Assembly: GCA_963714065.1 (NCBI GenBank)
Contig: OY970226.1
Location: 1,426,001-1,490,000, forward strand
DNA: 64,000 bases
Reading direction: 5' to 3'
Origin: JAZKID01 sp963714065
GTDB lineage: Bacteria > Pseudomonadota > Alphaproteobacteria > Rhizobiales > UBA4765
Both the position numbers and the translations under genes were made by a program. How positions within the stretch are numbered: the first letter of the stretch is position 1; every line of letters begins with the position of its first letter. Under the pieces are notes generated by a model. The model saw only the letters and a list, made by a program, of their open reading frames with translations. It did no database searches and was not told the origin of the DNA. Shown piece after piece: positions 28,136-37,460 of this stretch.

Positions 28136-29596
28136 ACCGTTCTTGGTTACGGCATAGATGCCATAAGGTTCGCGCGATACGAAAACCCGGGGCGGCAGCA
28201 TCGTCAGATGTCTTGCCGCCTCTTTCGGAATGCCGAAGTTTGCCGGAGGATTCACGCTTAGCAGCAGGGTGGCGTTCGTATCGCCGAAATGCCAGGGGCG
28301 CGTCAGCTCGAAATGATTGGCCGGTGCGGCATTTCTTGCCATGGCGCCACGAATGTCGAAACCCTTGTCGCGCAGATAATAGAGCATCTCGGCCGTCATC
28401 GGCCGTCCCTCGATGGCAATGACGGAAAGCCGTTCCTTGCGTGCAACAGCTTCCACCGTTTTTGCAACCTCGTTCCAGCCGAGCACGCGTTTGTAGATCG
28501 CCTCGCCCGAAGGCAGGCGCAGGTTCGGGGCAAAAATTCCACCAAGGAGCAGAACGATCATAATCGAAAAATGCAGCAGCAGCGATACGGAAAATAATTT
28601 CTGTTTGCGCAGCAATAGTGCCGTTGCAAGGATCGTTGCCGCCGGAAATGCTACGGCCGCCCAGTTGGCAAGCGCGCGCGCCATTAGTGCCTGGCCTGTC
28701 AGCAATAAAAGCACGGGCAGGGAAAAGGAAAGCAAAAAATTGTCGGCAGAGGGTTTTTCTGATTTCACACGATCTATGGCAGCGAACAGATAGCTTGCGA
28801 ACAGAAGCGGCCCCAGCACGCCGAACTGACACCCGATGAATTCCAGCGCTTTCAACGGGTGAAGGCCGCCCTGCCAACCGGCATTTTCGGCGACATGATG
28901 CACGGTTGGAAAACCGTATTTCACATTCCATAAAATATTGGGGAAGATAAGAAGTGCGGCCAGCAACAGTGCGAGCCATGTGGAAGCCGCGCGCAATGCG
29001 TGTCGCGCTTGCGGCGCGGCGATGAAATAAATCGCGGCGCAGGGCAGGAAATAAATCATCGCATATTTCGCGTTCAGCCCGAGCCCGAGACATAAGCCCA
29101 GAGCCAGCGCCGGAAGCAGACGCGGTTTCTCGATATGATGATATAGGGCCAAAAGTGCGCCGCTCCAGCACAGCAGCAACGGCACGTCGGTCGAAATGAC
29201 CGTGCTGGAAAACGAGATACCGGGCAATGTTGCATAAACAAGCGCGGCCCAGAAGGCGACACGCTTGTCGTAAAGGCGAAGAGCGAGCGCATAAATAGGC
29301 AGTGCCGTTGCGGTATTGAGCACGGGCGAGGCAAGGCGCACGCAAGCCTCGTTATCGCCGCAGACATTTGTGAATGCCGCAATAATCCAGGCAAGCAGCG
29401 GCGGCTTCGTGAAATAGCCGAAGGCCAGTTCGCGCGACCATGCCCAATATTGTGCCTCGTCGAAATAAAGCTCGGTGTTGGCCAGAAAGAGACCGAGAAT
29501 GCGCAATCCCAAAATGAACAACAGCAGCAAGGCGAGCGCTTGAAAGCCCGTTCCTGATCGCAACCACGTCGTCCCGGAATTGTTTTTCGTTTTCAT
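28121..29596 (-). CDS. Glycosyltransferase family 39 (ArnT/PMT-like) membrane protein
   Basis: A 491-aa integral membrane GT-C enzyme with ten or more hydrophobic segments. The first periplasmic loop has LYFDEAQYWAWSRELAFGYF with the catalytic-type acidic DE pair of the GT39/ArnT family, followed by TKPPLLAWI. Such enzymes transfer a sugar from a polyprenyl-phosphate carrier to lipid A, glycans or proteins on the periplasmic side. Its ATG overlaps the stop of the tryptophanase-like gene in an ATGA arrangement, so it is translationally coupled to a PLP lyase, an unusual pairing. The acceptor is unknown. Confidence 0.85.
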   Translation of the reverse strand: MKTKNNSGTTWLRSGTGFQALALLLLFILGLRILGLFLANTELYFDEAQYWAWSRELAFGYFTKPPLLAWIIAAFTNVCGDNEACVRLASPVLNTATALPIYALALRLYDKRVAFWAALVYATLPGISFSSTVISTDVPLLLCWSGALLALYHHIEKPRLLPALALGLCLGLGLNAKYAMIYFLPCAAIYFIAAPQARHALRAASTWLALLLAALLIFPNILWNVKYGFPTVHHVAENAGWQGGLHPLKALEFIGCQFGVLGPLLFASYLFAAIDRVKSEKPSADNFLLSFSLPVLLLLTGQALMARALANWAAVAFPAATILATALLLRKQKLFSVSLLLHFSIMIVLLLGGIFAPNLRLPSGEAIYKRVLGWNEVAKTVEAVARKERLSVIAIEGRPMTAEMLYYLRDKGFDIRGAMARNAAPANHFELTRPWHFGDTNATLLLSVNPPANFGIPKEAARHLTMLPPRVFVSREPYGIYAVTKNGSAPE

Positions 29597-30966
29597 GCGG
29601 GCGAAAAATGTGCAGTGAAGTGACGCAGGAAGGGCGCCTGTTTTACGATTCTGTAGGCAGGAATATTTTTGCGGTTCTTGAAAATCCCGGCCAGCGTTTC
29701 GATGGCGTAATCGAAATGGCTTTGTGTATAGACGCGGCGCGGAAAGGCAAGGCGCACGAGCTCATTACCGGCGGGGCTTTCTTTTTTCGTCCTTGCGTCA
29801 TATCGCCCGAACATCACGCTGCCGAGCTCGACGGCGCGAATGCCGCCTTCCACATACAGCGCATTGATCAGGCCGATGCCGGGAAATTGCGACGGTTTCA
29901 GATGCGGGCAAAATTTCACGGCATCGATGAAGATCGCATGTCCGCCGGGCGGGCGCACGATCGGCAGGCCGAGCGCGATCAGATGTTTGGAAAAATAAGA
30001 AACCGTCGCATGACGGTAATGCTGATAGTCGAAATCGAGGGCTTCTTTCAAGCCCACGGCAATTGCTTCAAGATCGCGCCCGGCAAGCCCGCCGTAAGTC
30101 GGAAAACCTTCGGTAAGAATGAGAAGATTGCGAAAATCCTCTGCCCATTTATCGTTGTTGCAGGCAAGAAAACCGCCGATATTGGCAAGGCCGTCTTTTT
30201 TGGCGCTCATGGTTGCGCAATCGGCATAGGAAAACATTTCCTGTGCGATGCTCAGAAGCGACCTATTCGCATAACCTTTTTCGAAGCGCTTGATGAAATA
30301 GGCGTTCTCGGCAAAGCGGCAACTGTCGATCACCAGCGGAATTTTATATTTGCCGAGCACGCGTTTGACGGCGGCAATATTCTTCATCGATACGGGCTGT
30401 CCACCGCCCGTATTGTTCGTCACCGTGATCATGGCAAAGGGAATGGCTTTTGCGCCCTTGTTCCGGATAAGCCGCTCAAGCCGCTCAACATCCATATCGC
30501 CTTTAAAAGCTTCATCCGAATAAAGATTGCGGCTTTTGGAGCTGGGCAGGTCCATAGCCTGCGCGCCGGCATATTCGATATTGGCGCGCGTCGTGTCGAA
30601 ATGTCCGTTGCCCGGCACGATATCGCCGGGCTTCAACCTCGTTGCGCATAAAATCCGTTCCGCCGCCCGGCCCTGATGCACGGGAAAAATATGTTTGAGC
30701 CCCGCGATCTCCTTCACCGTATCGTTGAAGCGGTGCCACGAGCGGCTTCCGGCATAGCTCTCGTCGCCTTCCATCAGCGCCGCCCATTGCGCAGACGACA
30801 TCGCGCCCGTGCCGCTGTCGGTGAGAAGGTCGATGGCGATGTCGGCTGCATCGAGCAGGAAAATATTGTAATGCGCGGCTTTAAGCTTTTTCCTCCGTTG
30901 TGCAGGTGTCGTGAGCCCCAGGGGCTCAATCACCTTGATGCGAAAGGGTTCGATAATCGTGCGCAT
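29593..30966 (-). CDS. tnaA: Tryptophanase / tyrosine phenol-lyase family PLP enzyme
   Basis: A 457-aa beta-eliminating lyase, close to E. coli TnaA (471 aa). Visible landmarks are SYAGSRSWHRF near the start, FPVHQGRAAERIL, TVTNNTGGGQPVS, VIDSCRFAENAYFIK, and the PLP lysine segment TMSAKKDGLANIGG. The family cleaves L-tryptophan or L-tyrosine into indole or phenol plus pyruvate and ammonia. I cannot decide between the two substrates from sequence alone, so the symbol is tentative. No TnaC-like leader or TnaB permease is seen upstream. The gene is coupled to a GT39 gene downstream. Confidence 0.85.
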   Translation of the reverse strand: MRTIIEPFRIKVIEPLGLTTPAQRRKKLKAAHYNIFLLDAADIAIDLLTDSGTGAMSSAQWAALMEGDESYAGSRSWHRFNDTVKEIAGLKHIFPVHQGRAAERILCATRLKPGDIVPGNGHFDTTRANIEYAGAQAMDLPSSKSRNLYSDEAFKGDMDVERLERLIRNKGAKAIPFAMITVTNNTGGGQPVSMKNIAAVKRVLGKYKIPLVIDSCRFAENAYFIKRFEKGYANRSLLSIAQEMFSYADCATMSAKKDGLANIGGFLACNNDKWAEDFRNLLILTEGFPTYGGLAGRDLEAIAVGLKEALDFDYQHYRHATVSYFSKHLIALGLPIVRPPGGHAIFIDAVKFCPHLKPSQFPGIGLINALYVEGGIRAVELGSVMFGRYDARTKKESPAGNELVRLAFPRRVYTQSHFDYAIETLAGIFKNRKNIPAYRIVKQAPFLRHFTAHFSPA

Positions 30967-31046
30967 GCGCTCTTTTAAATGAAGTGAAAGGCCAAAACAA
31001 TGCGAGGGCCTTTTGCGAATGAGGAAAAATATGGCATGGAAAATCC

Positions 31047-31868
31047 ATGTCGCAAAATCAGTCAGCGCAATCGAACCCCTTCTTTGCCCGTTATCGTGCC
31101 AATGCGCCCGAAAGCAAGGAGGCGTTGAACGAGGTTCTGAAAACCGTTCTGTCGCACCGCTCGGTGCGTGCCTTTACGAATGCGCCGGTTACCGACGATC
31201 AGTTGATGCAAATCATTGCGGGTGCACAATCGGCGGCCACATCGTCGAACCTGCAGGCTTTCAGCGTGGTTGCCGTGCGTGACCCTGACCGAAAGGCGCG
31301 GCTGGCCGTGCTTGCGGACAATCAAGATTATGTTGAGAAAACGCCGCTTTTTCTTGCCTGGTGTGCCGATCTGTCGCGGACAAAACGCATTGCATCGAAT
31401 TCTCTCGATGGCGCCGATTATCTCGAAGCTTTTCTCCTGGCAGTTGTGGATGCGGCATTGGCAGCGCAGAACGCAGCCATCGCCGCACAGTCGCTCGGCC
31501 TTGGCATATGTTACATTGGCGCGTTACGCGACCATCCCGAAAAGGTCGCGCAAGAACTTAACCTGCCGCCGCAGGTTTTCGCACTCTTCGGCATGTGCAT
31601 CGGCCATTCGGACCCGGCCAAGCCGGCTTCCGTGCGTCCCCGCCTGCCGCAATCCGCAGTTCTCCATTTCGAGCGTTATAATATTGAGCAGGAAGGAGAG
31701 CAGGTAGCGGCCTATAATAAAGTACACCGCGATTTTCAGGCAGGGCAGGGGATGAAAGTCGCCGACTGGTCGGAGCGCGTCAGTGCCCGCCTGAAAGATG
31801 CGGGGGCGCTGCATGGCCGCGACCGCCTGCGCGAGGCGTTGCACAGGCTCGGTTTCGAACTGCGCTAG
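31047..31868 (+). CDS. Flavin-dependent nitroreductase (NfsA-like)
   Basis: A 273-aa nitroreductase of the NfsA/FRP group. The sequence HRSVRAFTNAPVTDDQL near residue 37 is the flavin-phosphate-binding start of the fold. AQSAATSSNLQAFS and SLGLGICYIGALRDHPE are the other FMN-contact segments. These FMN enzymes reduce nitroaromatics, quinones or flavins with NAD(P)H. The ATG at 31047 has only a weak ribosome site. It lies 80 bases from the divergent tryptophanase-like gene and 84 bases before alanine dehydrogenase. Confidence 0.88.
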   Translation: MSQNQSAQSNPFFARYRANAPESKEALNEVLKTVLSHRSVRAFTNAPVTDDQLMQIIAGAQSAATSSNLQAFSVVAVRDPDRKARLAVLADNQDYVEKTPLFLAWCADLSRTKRIASNSLDGADYLEAFLLAVVDAALAAQNAAIAAQSLGLGICYIGALRDHPEKVAQELNLPPQVFALFGMCIGHSDPAKPASVRPRLPQSAVLHFERYNIEQEGEQVAAYNKVHRDFQAGQGMKVADWSERVSARLKDAGALHGRDRLREALHRLGFELR

Positions 31869-31952
31869 ATGTATATAGATCCTATTCCCGGTTGAATTGC
31901 GCCGCGTTTTGTATAAACCTGCCGGGATTATCGGCATTTCAAGAGAAATTTC

Positions 31953-33071
31953 ATGCTCCTCGGCGTTCCAAAGGAAATCAAGAACCATGAATATCGCGTC
32001 GGCCTGACGCCGGAAAGCGTGGCCGAAGTGATCGCCAATGGCCACAAGGTCATCGTCGAGACCAAGGCCGGTTCCGGCATAGATGCCGACGATCAGCAAT
32101 ATATAGCGGCAGGCGCCGAAGTTGTCGGCACGGCTGCGGAAATATTCAAACGCGCCGACATGATCGTGAAAGTGAAGGAGCCGCAGACAGCTGAGCGCAA
32201 AATGCTGCGCCCGGGGCAAATTCTTTTCACCTATCTTCATCTCGCGCCCGATCCGGAGCAGACGAAAGATCTTGTCGCTTCCGGCGCCGTCTGCATCGCC
32301 TATGAAACGGTGACGGACGATCAGGGCGGGCTGCCGCTGCTCAAACCCATGAGCCAGGTCGCAGGCCGCATGTCGATACAGGCGGGCGCGACGGCGCTGG
32401 AAAAGGCGCATGGCGGGCGCGGCGTTCTCCTGGGCGGCGTGCCAGGGGTTGCGTCGGGGCGTGTCGTTATTATCGGCGGCGGCGTCGTCGGCTATAACGC
32501 GGCGCAGATGGCGGTCGGCATGCATGCCTCCGTTACCATTCTCGACCGTAACCCCGCCGTGCTCGAGCGGCTGGAAAGCGAATTTGCCGCCGGTGCACGC
32601 GTGCTCTATTCCACGAAGGCGGCGATCGAAGAACTCGTTTCGCGTGCCGATCTTGTCATCGGTGCAGTGCTGGTGCCGGGAGCTGCGGCGCCGAAGCTCG
32701 TCACGCGCGCCATGCTCGGCACCATGAAAAAAGGCGCGGTGCTGGTCGATGTCGCCATCGACCAGGGCGGCTGTTTCGAAACCTCGAAACCGACGACGCA
32801 TGCCGAACCGACCTATACGGTCGATGGCATCGTACATTATTGCGTGGCGAACATGCCGGGCGGCGTTGCACGCACCTCCACCTATGCGCTGAACAATGCG
32901 ACGCTGCGCTTTTCCATTGCGATCGCCAACAAGGGCTGGAAACGTGCGCTGCAAGAGGATCGCCATTTGCGCAGCGGCCTTAACGTATGGAACGGTAAAA
33001 TTACGTACGAGGCGGTTGCGCACAATCTCGGCTATGATTATCTGCCCGCCGAAAAAGCGCTGGCGGCCTAA
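31953..33071 (+). CDS. ald: Alanine dehydrogenase
   Basis: A 372-aa enzyme of normal length. It opens [19 protein letters not shown], with the substrate-binding Arg and the conserved catalytic Lys in VKVKEPQ. H95, in FTYLHLAPD, is the catalytic histidine region. The NAD-binding motif is [17 protein letters not shown], and the family stretch [14 protein letters not shown] follows. It interconverts L-alanine and pyruvate plus ammonia with NAD. In this window it would connect with D/L-alanine released during muropeptide recycling, though that link is only inferred. The gene stands alone on its strand. Confidence 0.97.
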   Translation: MLLGVPKEIKNHEYRVGLTPESVAEVIANGHKVIVETKAGSGIDADDQQYIAAGAEVVGTAAEIFKRADMIVKVKEPQTAERKMLRPGQILFTYLHLAPDPEQTKDLVASGAVCIAYETVTDDQGGLPLLKPMSQVAGRMSIQAGATALEKAHGGRGVLLGGVPGVASGRVVIIGGGVVGYNAAQMAVGMHASVTILDRNPAVLERLESEFAAGARVLYSTKAAIEELVSRADLVIGAVLVPGAAAPKLVTRAMLGTMKKGAVLVDVAIDQGGCFETSKPTTHAEPTYTVDGIVHYCVANMPGGVARTSTYALNNATLRFSIAIANKGWKRALQEDRHLRSGLNVWNGKITYEAVAHNLGYDYLPAEKALAA

Positions 33072-33151
33072 AGCCTCCGTAGTTTTACTTAAACGCGATT
33101 TTAGAGTCTTGTAAGGTCCTGCCTCTAAATTGGCTGCGGGGGCGTCATAAA

Positions 33152-34057
33152 ATGGAAGCAGCCAATTCCAATGGGCCGCATGTCGAAGATGTGCGGCGTA
33201 TCGAAGCCGTGAGAAGCAGCGGTCTTCTCGACGCCTTGCCGGAAGAGCGTTACGACCGGCTCACCAAACTGGCGTCAAAGCTGACCTCTTCGCCAATCGC
33301 GCTGATCACGCTGGTCGACAGCGAGCGGCAGTTCATCAAAAGTCAGCAGGGATTGGCGGAGCCTTTGGTGACAACACGGCAGACGCCGTTGTCGCATTCT
33401 TTCTGCCGCCATGTCATCGACAGCAAGCAAGCCATGGCCGTGACAGATGCCAGGGAGCACGAGCTTTTGCGCGATAATCCCGCCGTCAAGGAATATGGTG
33501 CCATCGCCTATCTCGGTGTACCGCTGAAGCTGAACAAGGACTGCGTGCTTGGCGCGCTTTGTGTCGTCGACAGCAAGCCGCGCACCTGGACAGAAGAAGA
33601 CATGTCCAATCTCCACGACATAGCCGATTTCGTTCTCGATGAAATCTCCATATTTAAGAAGGACGTCGCGGCCGCCGCGAGGAAGCGCGGCACGAGGGCT
33701 TCGGATCTTCTGCGCGAACTGGCTGAAGAAACGCAGCTTGGCTTGTGGACATGGGATATCGGCCGTAACCGTATTGTGCTCGACGAAATGGCGCGGCTGG
33801 TTTTCGAAGCGGGAAGCGTCCAACTCTCATATGAAAATTTCATCAGGTTCTTTTGCGCCGAGGACAGGCCTGGCGTGCATAATATTCTCTCCCGCGCCGG
33901 CCGGTCCGGGTTTGGCAGCGTGGTGAACATGATGGGCACCATTGTCGGTGCCGAAACGGGAAAGAGGAAAATTCTCGAAATCAAGGGCCGCCAGCCCTGC
34001 CATTTGCAGGATGCCTATATATCCGGCGCCTTGCGCGAAATCAGGCTTGCGGTCTGA
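33152..34057 (+). CDS. GAF-domain signalling protein with a PAS-like C-terminal region
   Basis: A 301-aa soluble protein. A GAF domain spans about residues 15-165, with CRHVIDSKQAMAVTDAREH and YLGVPLKLN typical of the class that precedes histidine kinases or GGDEF domains. Residues 195-295 resemble a PAS fold (GLWTWDIGRNRIVLDEMARL). No kinase, GGDEF or DNA-binding output follows, so the protein is either a truncated sensor or a regulatory partner. A ribosome site is not obvious, although GCGGGGG lies upstream. It may feed the cytoplasmic kinase cluster, which is speculative. Confidence 0.8.
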   Translation: MEAANSNGPHVEDVRRIEAVRSSGLLDALPEERYDRLTKLASKLTSSPIALITLVDSERQFIKSQQGLAEPLVTTRQTPLSHSFCRHVIDSKQAMAVTDAREHELLRDNPAVKEYGAIAYLGVPLKLNKDCVLGALCVVDSKPRTWTEEDMSNLHDIADFVLDEISIFKKDVAAAARKRGTRASDLLRELAEETQLGLWTWDIGRNRIVLDEMARLVFEAGSVQLSYENFIRFFCAEDRPGVHNILSRAGRSGFGSVVNMMGTIVGAETGKRKILEIKGRQPCHLQDAYISGALREIRLAV

Positions 34058-34098
34058 GCAGGCTTTTCTTGGGCGCACGAAAAGTTTATAAGGAGAAC

Positions 34099-34611
34099 AT
34101 GCAAAATCCCAGCTTTCACAAACGCGAGGAGAATCGAGGCCGGCAGCTTGCCGATTATTGGCCGCTCGTTGTTCTAATTCTGATCTCGTCCTGCGCGGGC
34201 TGTGCTTTAAGTTTTTCCGGCACGGCGGGCGTCATGCATTATTTCATGGGATTTTTTCTGTGCAGTTTCGCCATGCTGAAACTGTTTCATCCTTTCGCCT
34301 TCGCCGACGGATTTCAGATGTACGATCTGCTGGCCAAACAAAACCGCGCCTATGCGTACGCTTATCCGCTGATTGAGCTTATGCTGGGGCTGGGCTATCT
34401 GTCTTTCATTGTCCCGGCTCTTGTCTATCTTCTGACCATTGCGCTTTTCGGATTTGGCGCAGCCGGCGTGGTGCAGGCGCTGCGGCGCGGGCTGGATATA
34501 AATTGTCCCTGCATGGGAACGATCTTAAGCGTGCCGCTCAGCACCGTCACCCTGTTCGAGGATATCGTCATGGCGGCGATGGCATTTATGATGCTGGTCA
34601 GTTCGTTTTGA
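34099..34611 (+). CDS. MauE/DoxX-like four-helix membrane protein
   Basis: A 170-aa inner-membrane protein with four hydrophobic segments in the MauE/DoxX-like arrangement. Cysteine pairs appear at SSCAGCALS in the first helix and NCPCMGT before the last helix, both on the same predicted face, which suggests a thiol redox or metal role as proposed for MauE-like proteins. The ATG at 34099 follows AAGGAGAAC; an upstream TTG frame extends only ten codons. The 3' end overlaps the convergent PfkB kinase gene by 14 bases. No methylamine dehydrogenase genes are present, so the MauE name reflects fold only. Confidence 0.75.
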   Translation: MQNPSFHKREENRGRQLADYWPLVVLILISSCAGCALSFSGTAGVMHYFMGFFLCSFAMLKLFHPFAFADGFQMYDLLAKQNRAYAYAYPLIELMLGLGYLSFIVPALVYLLTIALFGFGAAGVVQALRRGLDINCPCMGTILSVPLSTVTLFEDIVMAAMAFMMLVSSF

Positions 34612-35494
34612 CGCTATAGGCTTTTTCCGTTGCCGCAATATCGGCAAGATTTGGCAGGCCTGCTTCGTTCCCAAGATGCCGGACTTTATAGGCGGAGGCG
34701 GCACCGGCAAATCTGAAATGCTCCTCCCAGCTTTTTGCCGGGTTCGCGAGATAGGAATAGACATAGGCGCCGTGGAACACATCGCCTGCGCCATTGGTAT
34801 CGATCACCTCTTTCGCAGGTATGCAGAGCGCTGGCGTGTGCCGCCTTGCTTCTTTTTCATCGAACCAGACAAGACCGCGCTCGCCAAGCGTCACGCCGCC
34901 GATCTTGCAGCCCTTGCCCTTGAGATAATCGAGCATGGCGTCCGTGGGTAAATTCATCTGCTCGCACAGGCGCTCGGAAACGATGGCGACATCGATGAAT
35001 TGCAAAAGTTCGTTGGTATTCTCGCGCAAACCACCGCCGTCGAGCGAGGTAAGAATTTTCGCTTCGCGGCATATTTTCGCATAATGCAGGGCGGCGTCTG
35101 GCTGGTGTCCGTCGAGATGCAGGACGCGGCAGCCGCGAAGATTTAACGCAGGATAAGGGTGAAGATAGGTCGCATCGCGCGCGCGCAGGATGGCACGTTT
35201 TCCATCGCGCGGGATCACGAAAGATAAAGATGAGCGCTTCACCTTGCGCCCGTGCACGGAAATATCGTAGCGCGCCGCCATGTCGAGGAACATACGCCCC
35301 AGCCAGTCGTCGGCCAGAGAGGTGAGAATGTCGGGCTTGATGCCGAGCTTTGCGCAGCAGAAGCCTGCCGTCACCGCATTGCCGCCGAAAGAGACGGCAT
35401 AATCTTTCGCCACCGCCTTCTCGTCGCCGGTCGGAATACTGTCGGCAACGATAACGATGTCGATATAGGTTTGGCCGATGAAGAGAGTGTCCAC
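34598..35494 (-). CDS. PfkB-family carbohydrate kinase
   Basis: A 298-aa ribokinase/PfkB kinase. The N-terminal GGNAVTAGFCCAKLG segment is PfkB signature 1, and IDTNGAGDVFHGAYVY is signature 2 with the catalytic Asp and anion hole. The family phosphorylates ribose, fructose derivatives, nucleosides or amino sugars. Distant resemblance to fructoselysine and sulfofructose kinases does not fix the substrate. It is encoded near the amino-sugar recycling genes on the same strand but separated from them by a 230-aa unknown gene and gaps, so a role there is possible but unproven. Confidence 0.88.
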   Translation of the reverse strand: MDTLFIGQTYIDIVIVADSIPTGDEKAVAKDYAVSFGGNAVTAGFCCAKLGIKPDILTSLADDWLGRMFLDMAARYDISVHGRKVKRSSLSFVIPRDGKRAILRARDATYLHPYPALNLRGCRVLHLDGHQPDAALHYAKICREAKILTSLDGGGLRENTNELLQFIDVAIVSERLCEQMNLPTDAMLDYLKGKGCKIGGVTLGERGLVWFDEKEARRHTPALCIPAKEVIDTNGAGDVFHGAYVYSYLANPAKSWEEHFRFAGAASAYKVRHLGNEAGLPNLADIAATEKAYSVKTN

Positions 35495-35543
35495 GACTTA
35501 TGCGATAACAATAATTCTATGAGTTCACAATTGCCGAAAGCAG

Positions 35544-36236
35544 TTAATCTTGTTTGTAATCAATCCGCGCCCACTCGTCTGGCTTGCCATCAAGCATGTC
35601 GAGCCGGTTTAACAGAGTTTTATTTAAGCCGAAAAGCGAATAAATTGTCCGGAGATCCTTATCCTCGAATATGCCAGCATTGAGATTGATAGAATCGAAG
35701 CTTGCCTTGAATTCGCTGCTGGAGCTTTTCCACAGTCCGAATATATTATGCAGGGAATTTAAAATAGTAGATTTCCTATTTGCAGATATAGCCGGGTTTT
35801 CAAGCTCGCCTACGACAGAAGACATTCTTTCTCTTATAGAGCTTAGCAGGTCTTTCACATTCATTCCTGGCTTATAATAAGCGTTCATGAGGGGTTTGAA
35901 GCCTGCCCGTTCGTAAAGATATGAGAATTGCGGCTCGCTGGAAAATTTTCCGTTATCGTTTCTAAGTCGCGTAAAATATTCGGTAAAGGCTATATCGTCA
36001 TCGTCATTACTGTAGTCTGCATCCGCCATTCTATGAGATTCAGTGCGCGGCTTAAAACACATATTGCCGAATATTTCGTTTTTCGGCGCGTTTCTTGTGC
36101 CAAGGAATTTTAGGAAATTGATTTGCTCGTCCGCGTCTGAAGGCGCCGAATTCAAGGCCGCATCAAATGTATTTTGTGCGGGGTCGTTTTTCGTCGCCAA
36201 TTTCAGCAGGTTTGTTGATGCTAAGATGCCGTTCAT
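35544..36236 (-). CDS. Hypothetical protein (230 aa)
   Basis: I do not recognise this 230-aa protein. It is hydrophilic, with no signal peptide or membrane segment. A polar N-terminal third (LASTNLLKLATKNDPAQNTF) is followed by a run of acidic residues, NDDDDIAF, around residue 78, then a predicted mostly helical C-terminal half. AAGGAT precedes the ATG at suitable spacing. It sits between nagA and the pfkB-family gene on the same strand. Base composition is more AT-rich than the sugar-recycling genes beside it, which suggests acquisition. Confidence 0.7.
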   Translation of the reverse strand: MNGILASTNLLKLATKNDPAQNTFDAALNSAPSDADEQINFLKFLGTRNAPKNEIFGNMCFKPRTESHRMADADYSNDDDDIAFTEYFTRLRNDNGKFSSEPQFSYLYERAGFKPLMNAYYKPGMNVKDLLSSIRERMSSVVGELENPAISANRKSTILNSLHNIFGLWKSSSSEFKASFDSINLNAGIFEDKDLRTIYSLFGLNKTLLNRLDMLDGKPDEWARIDYKQD

Positions 36237-36326
36237 TGAAATATCCTTATAATATTAGGAATGGCAGCATAGGTAACAGGGTGGGATCTGTAAAGACTTT
36301 GAAAAAATCGTAATCCGCGAAGATAG

Positions 36327-37460
36327 TTAAACGCAAACTTGGCCCATGAGCCAAGTTTGCCGCACCTGATTTTTTTCATCAAGCGCCACGAAGTCGGCGC
36401 GCAAGCCGGGTTTGATGCGGCCGATCTTGTGCGCAAGTCCCAAAAATTCCGCAGGCGTGCTCGTGGCCATGCTCAGCGCTTCCTCAATTGTAGCTCCGGC
36501 CTTGCCGTTCATGTAGCGTACAGCGCTTGCCATATCGAGCTGCGCGCCAGCCAGCGTGCCATCTTCGGTGACGAGCTTGCCCTTTTGCACGAGCACTTTT
36601 CTACCGAATAGTGAAAATTCCGTCATATCGGCTCCAAGCGCGCTCATGGCATCGGACACGAGGAAAAGCTTAGCCGCCGATTTTGCTTTCAAGGCAACGC
36701 GCAGTGCTGCCGGCGCAACATGATGCCCGTCGGCAATAATACCAGCGAAGCTATTGTTATCGGCAAGGCAGGCGCCGACCGCGCCAGGTGCGCGCGAATT
36801 TAGCTGCGACATCGCATTATACAAATGCGTAAAGCCCGTAACGCCTTGCTGCAATGCCGTATCGATCTGCTCGCAACTCGCATCGGTGTGTCCGGCGGCA
36901 ACGATGACGCCGCGCTGTTTCAGTTTGGAAATAAAACCGGGCGGTGCCATCTCCGGTGCCAGCGTGACAAGGGTAGCGCCGTTCTTGAGGGAAGAAAGAA
37001 GCTCGATATCGCTTTCTTCGGGCTTGATAAGATGGGATTCGGGGTGAACGCCCTTGCGTGCCGGGTTCAGGAAAGGGCCTTCGAGATGGATGCCGAGAAC
37101 GGAATGTTGTCCTTGTGCAATCGCTGCATCGACGGCGGCAATCGCCAGTTTCATTTTTTCGCGCGTATCGCTGATCAGGGTCGGCAGGAAGGAAGTGACG
37201 CCAAAGCGGCGATGCGCAGCAGCGATCGTGGCAATCGCCGCTGGCGAGGGGTTGTCATTCAGCAGAACGCCGCCACCGCCGTTCACCTGCGTGTCGATGA
37301 AGCCGGGTGCCAGTAGCGTCCCCGGTTTCAATTCTATGGCGTTGGGGGCTTTTCCGGGCGTGACCTCCGCGATCAGGCCGTTTTTCACATGCACCGATAT
37401 ATCATGGCGCAGGCTTTCGCCGTCGAACAGCGCCGGCGCATGAATGGAAAAATCCGTCAC
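36327..37460 (-). CDS. nagA: N-acetylglucosamine-6-phosphate deacetylase
   Basis: A 377-aa amidohydrolase, normal length for NagA. Landmarks: LAPGFIDTQVNGGGG near residue 55, the metal-binding HLEGPFLNPARKGVH, AAGHTDAS, GFTHLYNAMSQL, and LVSDAMSALG with the catalytic Asp. It removes acetate from GlcNAc-6-phosphate to give glucosamine-6-phosphate. It starts at a GTG that overlaps the stop of the upstream SIS deaminase gene (GTGA), so the two are translated together. It is the third gene of the murQ, SIS deaminase, nagA operon, which converts MurNAc-6-phosphate to fructose-6-phosphate. Confidence 0.95.
   Translation of the reverse strand: MTDFSIHAPALFDGESLRHDISVHVKNGLIAEVTPGKAPNAIELKPGTLLAPGFIDTQVNGGGGVLLNDNPSPAAIATIAAAHRRFGVTSFLPTLISDTREKMKLAIAAVDAAIAQGQHSVLGIHLEGPFLNPARKGVHPESHLIKPEESDIELLSSLKNGATLVTLAPEMAPPGFISKLKQRGVIVAAGHTDASCEQIDTALQQGVTGFTHLYNAMSQLNSRAPGAVGACLADNNSFAGIIADGHHVAPAALRVALKAKSAAKLFLVSDAMSALGADMTEFSLFGRKVLVQKGKLVTEDGTLAGAQLDMASAVRYMNGKAGATIEEALSMATSTPAEFLGLAHKIGRIKPGLRADFVALDEKNQVRQTWLMGQVCV

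Noticed and set aside
29608..30651. Plus-strand frame opposite the tryptophanase-like gene
   Set aside because: It is antisense to clear PLP-enzyme motifs with no supporting start.
31524..33023. Minus-strand frame of about 500 codons opposite alanine dehydrogenase
   Set aside because: The plus strand encodes a complete and unambiguous alanine dehydrogenase; the reverse frame has no recognisable domain.
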